NCBI RefSeq assembly: GCF_000737065.1
Contig: NZ_AQRC01000006.1
Span: 124,001-188,000, forward strand
Length of the DNA stretch: 64,000 bases
Source of the DNA: Thioclava atlantica
Lineage (GTDB): Bacteria > Pseudomonadota > Alphaproteobacteria > Rhodobacterales > Rhodobacteraceae
Direction of reading: 5' to 3'
In this document: piece after piece, positions 62,313 through 64,000 of the stretch
Position numbering within the stretch: position 1 is the stretch's first letter
Layout of the letters: every line of letters starts with the position of its first letter
Made by a program: the position numbers and the translations under genes
The notes under the pieces: generated by a model
What the model was told of the DNA's origin: nothing
What the model saw: only the letters and a program-made list of their open reading frames with translations
Database searches by the model: none

Positions 62313-64000
62313 CGGCTGATCTTGCAAGTCAAAGGCAGATCCGCGCCTCGGAACCGCATGACTCGGTCTGGCTCGCGGCGAATGCGGGCTCGGGCAAGAC
62401 CAAGGTGCTCACCGACCGGGTGGCGCGCATGCTGCTCGAGGGGACCGAGCCGCATCGCATCCTGTGTCTGACCTATACCAAGGCCGCCGCCGCCGAGATG
62501 CAGAACCGGTTGCTCGCGCTGCTGGGCGGCTGGGCGATGATGGAGGAAGACGCGTTGCGCGCGCGGCTCGATGCGCTCGGGGCGCCCGGTCCGCTTTCCG
62601 ACGAGCAACTGGCCGAGGCGCGGCGGCTCTTCGCGAAGGCGATCGAGACGCCGGGCGGGCTGAAGATCCAGACGATCCACGCGTTTTGCGCGGCGCTCCT
62701 GCGGCGCTTCCCGCTCGAGGCGCGGGTGCCGCATGGCTTCACCGAGATGGATGATCGCGCGGGCGAACTGATGCGCGAGGAGATCCTCGAGGAGATGGCC
62801 GACGGGCCGGACCGCGCCACGCTCGACGCACTGCTCGGGGTCTATTCCGGTGAGGATCTGGGCGCGATTTGTGCCGAAATCAGCCGGAATAGAGACGGTT
62901 TCGCAGGCAATCTCTGCTTCGACGACCTGCTCGTGGCCTATGGGCTTCCCTCCGGCTTTGACGACGCCCGCCTTTTGGCCGAGGCGTTCCGGCCGGGCGA
63001 TCTGGCGTTGATGCGCGAACTTGCGCCGCTTTGCCTGGCGAGCGGTGCCAATGACAAGAAACTCGGTGCGGTTCTCGGGGCCATCACCGAACTCGATCTG
63101 GCGGCGATGCGGGCGCTCGAAGAGGTGCTGTGCGTCAAGAAACCGAAGGAGGGCCCGCCCTATCAGGCGAAGGGCGAGGCCGTCCTGACCCAGGGCTTGC
63201 GCAAGACGGCCGGGGCGGGGCTCGTCGAGGGGATCGCGGATCTCTCCGAGCGGATCGCCGCGGTCCGTCCCGACCGTCTCGCACTGATGGCCGCGAAGCG
63301 CACCCAGCTGCTGCATCGCTTCGCGCAGGCCTTCCTGCCGAGGCTCGATGCCTACAAGGCCGCGCGCGGCTGGCTCGATTTCGACGACCTGATCGACCGG
63401 GCGGCGGCGCTTCTGGAAGAGCCGTCGGTCGCGCAATGGGTCCTGTTCCGGCTCGATGGCGGGATCGACCACATCCTCGTCGACGAGGCGCAGGATACGA
63501 GCCCGCGGCAATGGCGGGTGATCGAGCGCATCGCGGAGGAATTCACCTCCGGGGAGGGCGCGCGCGAGGGGACGCGGACGCTTTTCGTCGTGGGGGATCG
63601 CAAGCAGTCGATCTATTCCTTCCAGGGGGCGGATCTGGCCCAGTTCGAGACTGTTCGGGCCCATTTCCGCGAAAAATTCGAGGGGATCGGGCGGGCATTG
63701 GTGCCGCTCGAGCTCGAACATTCGTTCCGCTCGGCCGCGGCCGTCCTGCGCGCGGTCGATCAGAGCTTCGCGCTAGGAGCCACCGAGGGCCTGGGCGGCG
63801 CGCCCACGCATATCGCCTTTCACGAAGCGCTTCCCGGCCGGGTCGATCTCTGGCCCCCGGTCGCGAAACCCGAGGCCGATCCCGATGGCGACTGGGAGGA
63901 CCCGGTCGATCACATCAGCGAGGCCTCGGATATTTCGGTGCTCGCGCGCACCATCGCGGACGAGATCAAGGCGATGGTCGCGCAAGGGGTGCAGATCCCC
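62309..64000 (+). CDS. addA: Double-strand break repair helicase AddA (partial, 3' end beyond window)
   Basis: 564 codons are visible from ATG 62309, which overlaps the addB stop by four bases. There is no stop before the window end. Walker A ANAGSGKT at residues 24-31, motif Ia LTYTKAAAAEM, the GGLKIQTIHAFC motif, Walker B ILVDEAQDTS near 390, and VVGDRKQSIYSFQGAD mark a UvrD/Rep-type helicase. The C-terminal nuclease domain lies outside. Confidence 0.95.
   Translation, partial: MTADLASQRQIRASEPHDSVWLAANAGSGKTKVLTDRVARMLLEGTEPHRILCLTYTKAAAAEMQNRLLALLGGWAMMEEDALRARLDALGAPGPLSDEQLAEARRLFAKAIETPGGLKIQTIHAFCAALLRRFPLEARVPHGFTEMDDRAGELMREEILEEMADGPDRATLDALLGVYSGEDLGAICAEISRNRDGFAGNLCFDDLLVAYGLPSGFDDARLLAEAFRPGDLALMRELAPLCLASGANDKKLGAVLGAITELDLAAMRALEEVLCVKKPKEGPPYQAKGEAVLTQGLRKTAGAGLVEGIADLSERIAAVRPDRLALMAAKRTQLLHRFAQAFLPRLDAYKAARGWLDFDDLIDRAAALLEEPSVAQWVLFRLDGGIDHILVDEAQDTSPRQWRVIERIAEEFTSGEGAREGTRTLFVVGDRKQSIYSFQGADLAQFETVRAHFREKFEGIGRALVPLELEHSFRSAAAVLRAVDQSFALGATEGLGGAPTHIAFHEALPGRVDLWPPVAKPEADPDGDWEDPVDHISEASDISVLARTIADEIKAMVAQGVQIP
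62886..62896 (+). repeat. Interspersed motif GGAATAGAGAC, copy 4 (in addA)
   Basis: Exact copy extended as CCGGAATAGAGACGGTTTC. In addA it reads C-GGA-ATA frame-shifted as CGG-AAT-AGA-GAC, using the rare Arg codon AGA. This is a third reading context for the same DNA word. Confidence 0.45.

Overview
This window is typical high-GC alphaproteobacterial chromosome, and gene content and order point to the Rhodobacteraceae (order Rhodobacterales). The evidence is a rho-mnmE-mnmG-rsmG-parA-parB origin-proximal block with two perfect parS sites, a tsaD/hemD-Mic60-HemY block, a motB-flgE-flgK-flgL-flgI flagellar run, and a RegA/SenC/RegB redox-regulation cluster with an HvrA-like H-NS protein and ahcY nearby. 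I saw no integrase, transposase, prophage or CRISPR array. Almost all the sequence is coding, and many neighbouring genes overlap by 1-17 bases.

Layout. 0-5.6 kb: end of rho, tRNA-modification and rRNA-methylation genes, and ParAB with parS sites, so the window lies near the replication origin. 5.6-8.8 kb (minus): rph-rdgB-ridA-hemW-DUF454. 8.9-10.5 kb: hrcA-grpE heat-shock genes. 10.6-16.6 kb: mutS, the NADP-type malic enzyme maeB and a ribokinase-family kinase, with two copies of an intergenic hairpin element. 16.5-22.6 kb (minus): the complete phosphate operon pstSCAB-phoU-phoB behind a Pho box, without phoR. 22.6-26.3 kb: cbiX, a probable small-RNA gene with a strong terminator, an EVE-domain protein, a YciI protein, gpsA and tsaD. 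26.3-30 kb: hemD, a mitofilin (Mic60) homologue, HemY and tRNA-Thr(CGT). 30-36 kb: the flagellar genes. 36-40 kb: a pqiA(split)-pqiB-pqiC lipid-transport operon. 40-44.3 kb: a bufferin (DUF2282 metallophore RiPP) operon with a divergent ECF sigma and NrsF-type anti-sigma. 44-51.6 kb: assorted housekeeping genes and ahcY. 51.7-55.5 kb: the RegAB region. 55.6-64 kb: a kinase-less PAS protein, tsaE, the amgK-murU peptidoglycan-recycling pair, and addBA (addA runs off the end).

Most notable. (1) The BUF cluster at 40.5-44.3 kb is complete: precursor with four mature-region cysteines, MNIO-type DUF692 enzyme, DUF2063 partner, DoxX membrane protein, and ECF sigma plus anti-sigma. Its divergent intergenic region carries two copies of the same promoter-like signature, TGTAAC-N17-CGAA, one facing each transcription unit. 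A flavin reductase-like gene follows on the same strand and may be an extra component. (2) An 11-base motif GGAATAGAGAC occurs four times exactly, plus several near matches, inside unrelated genes, in more than one frame and on both strands, often using the rare codons ATA or AGA. No gene product explains it. (3) A probable small transcript with a 37-codon ORF ending inside the loop of a strong terminator lies at 23.3-23.5 kb. (4) A 7-bp-stem hairpin sequesters the ribosome-binding site of ahcY.

All calls come from reading the sequence. No database search was run. Family names rest on recognised motifs and conserved neighbourhoods.
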